The translations under genes were made by a program, and so were the position numbers. A stretch of DNA of 6,298 nucleotides from Bifidobacteriaceae bacterium (GTDB taxonomy: Bacteria; Actinomycetota; Actinomycetes; Actinomycetales; WQXJ01), in NCBI GenBank assembly GCA_031258055.1, contig JAIRNM010000127.1, positions 1 through 6,298 on the forward strand. The letters run 5' to 3'. This document shows positions 5,922 through 6,298 of the stretch, piece after piece. The first letter of the stretch is position 1. Each line of letters starts with the position of its first letter. Below the pieces are notes generated by a model. That model worked only from the letters and a program-made list of their open reading frames with translations. It did not search any database and was not told where the DNA came from.

Positions 5922-5989
5922 CGGGATGCCCCAATGGCCGCAGGGAGGCCATAAACGCGGGCGACCAGCAGGAATTCGCTAGTTGTCGC
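5918..5989 (+). other. Row of three small hairpins before gene F
   Basis: GCAT-CGGG-ATGC (5918-5929) is a 4-bp stem with a CGGG loop. ATGGCC (5934-5939) pairs with GGCCAT (5947-5952) over a 7-nt loop. GCGAC (5961-5965) pairs with GTCGC (5985-5989). They lie between the candidate promoter and GTG 6011, so they could form a structured 5' leader. They match no riboswitch class I could recognise. Confidence 0.35.
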
Positions 5990-6010
5990 AGACCACAGTA
6001 AGGCCACATC

Positions 6011-6298
6011 GTGACGTTGGAGCCGGGCCTTGAGCAGTTGAGCCCCACAGAAGCTGATGCCCGCGCCCGCGGCGTTCTGTGGGACGCGCTGGTCGGATCG
6101 ACTTTGGGCATGGGGATCGGGTGCGCCCTGTTTGTTCAAAACCAGTCCAAACCGCCCTGGGTACCGTTCATCGTCGCGGCTAGTGCCCTGGCGATCAGTG
6201 CCGTGGCTTACTGGCCACGCGACGATGAGAAGAGCGACAGCCCCTATCGCCGATGGCTGCGTACCGCTACGCCTTTCTTCCACTGCGTGATGCTGTGG
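6011..6298 (+). CDS. Unrecognised membrane protein, partial (gene F, runs off the window)
   Basis: An open frame of 96 codons starts at GTG 6011 and continues to the window edge. The in-frame TAA at 5999-6001 fixes the upstream limit, and AAGG (6000-6003) lies 7 nt before the GTG. Codons are strongly GC-ending, unlike the other frames here. The N-terminus (MTLEPGLEQL, then SPTEADARARG) is soluble and acidic. Two hydrophobic segments follow at about 24-43 (WDALVGSTLGMGIGCALFV) and 50-68 (WVPFIVAASALAISAVAYW), separated by a short polar turn, QNQSKPP. After an acidic and basic linker (RDDEKSDSPYRRW) another hydrophobic stretch may begin at FFHCVMLW. I do not recognise the family. It diverges from the pilin operon, so a functional link is only positional. 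Confidence 0.7.
   Translation, partial: MTLEPGLEQLSPTEADARARGVLWDALVGSTLGMGIGCALFVQNQSKPPWVPFIVAASALAISAVAYWPRDDEKSDSPYRRWLRTATPFFHCVMLW

Larger units (their letters stand above)
5415..6010. other. Divergent intergenic region between the pilin operon and gene F
   Basis: These 596 nt contain no ORF I would defend on either strand. From left to right they hold the gene A ribosome site, the three-block leader element (5479-5555), an AT-rich promoter candidate facing left (5608-5636), two inverted repeats (5639-5654, 5678-5704), a G-rich stretch on the plus strand (5743-5778), an AT-rich patch (about 5828-5845), and three small hairpins (5918-5989) before gene F. Confidence 0.7.

Noticed and set aside
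5900..6000. Possible RNase P RNA, because of GGTCGAAAGTCCGG followed by hairpins
   Set aside because: Only a short resemblance to the GAAAGUCC core. The other conserved regions and the usual length of over 300 nt are absent before gene F begins.
5885..6283. 132-codon minus-strand ORF opposite gene F
   Set aside because: Its composition is low in recognisable structure and its wobble bases do not show the local GC bias. The plus-strand GTG frame over the same DNA does.
1..6298. CRISPR array, tRNA, rRNA or insertion sequence
   Set aside because: No regularly spaced repeats, cloverleaf, rRNA motifs or transposase-like frames were seen. The only long repeats are the paralogous pilin and leader segments.

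Overview
The window looks like chromosomal DNA of a high-GC Gram-positive bacterium, most likely an actinobacterium. This is inferred from the GC-rich wobble positions, tightly overlapping genes, ATG/GTG starts with AGGA-type ribosome sites, and the style of the pilin-like proteins. I cannot name a genus.

Almost all coding capacity is on the minus strand and encodes minor type IV pilin-like proteins. In transcription order (right to left) they are: gene A (5414-4230, PilV-like prepilin, 394 aa); gene B (4233-3436, PilW/GspJ-like prepilin, 265 aa); gene C (3436-1511, large PilX-like protein, 641 aa); a 278-nt intergenic leader; gene D (1232-21, 403 aa, a clear paralogue of A); and the first eight codons of gene E (24-1). 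A/B and D/E are both joined by a 4-nt ATGA overlap. B/C is joined by a TGATG overlap. A and D share an ungapped N-terminal half and an identical 53-residue leader length. The 5' leaders in front of A and D are also homologous. The simplest reading is a tandem duplication of a [leader, PilV-like, PilW-like, PilX-like] cassette: copy 1 is complete here and copy 2 has just begun. The proteins probably assemble as minor pilins or a tip complex of a type IV pilus. No ATPase, platform protein, prepilin peptidase or obvious major pilin is in the window.

The right end (5415-6010) is a 596-nt non-coding divergent region. It holds the cassette leader, an AT-rich candidate promoter for the pilin operon, several small inverted repeats, and a run of three hairpins before a rightward gene F. 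Gene F starts at GTG 6011, runs off the window, and encodes an unrecognised protein with two predicted membrane segments.

The most unusual points are: a three-block leader element kept at exact spacing in front of both cassette copies; an 18-codon stretch around the prepilin cleavage site that is almost identical at DNA level between otherwise diverged paralogues; unusually long prepilin leaders; and a CPxC...CxCG zinc-ribbon-like motif in the leader of B that ends exactly at the predicted cleavage glycine.
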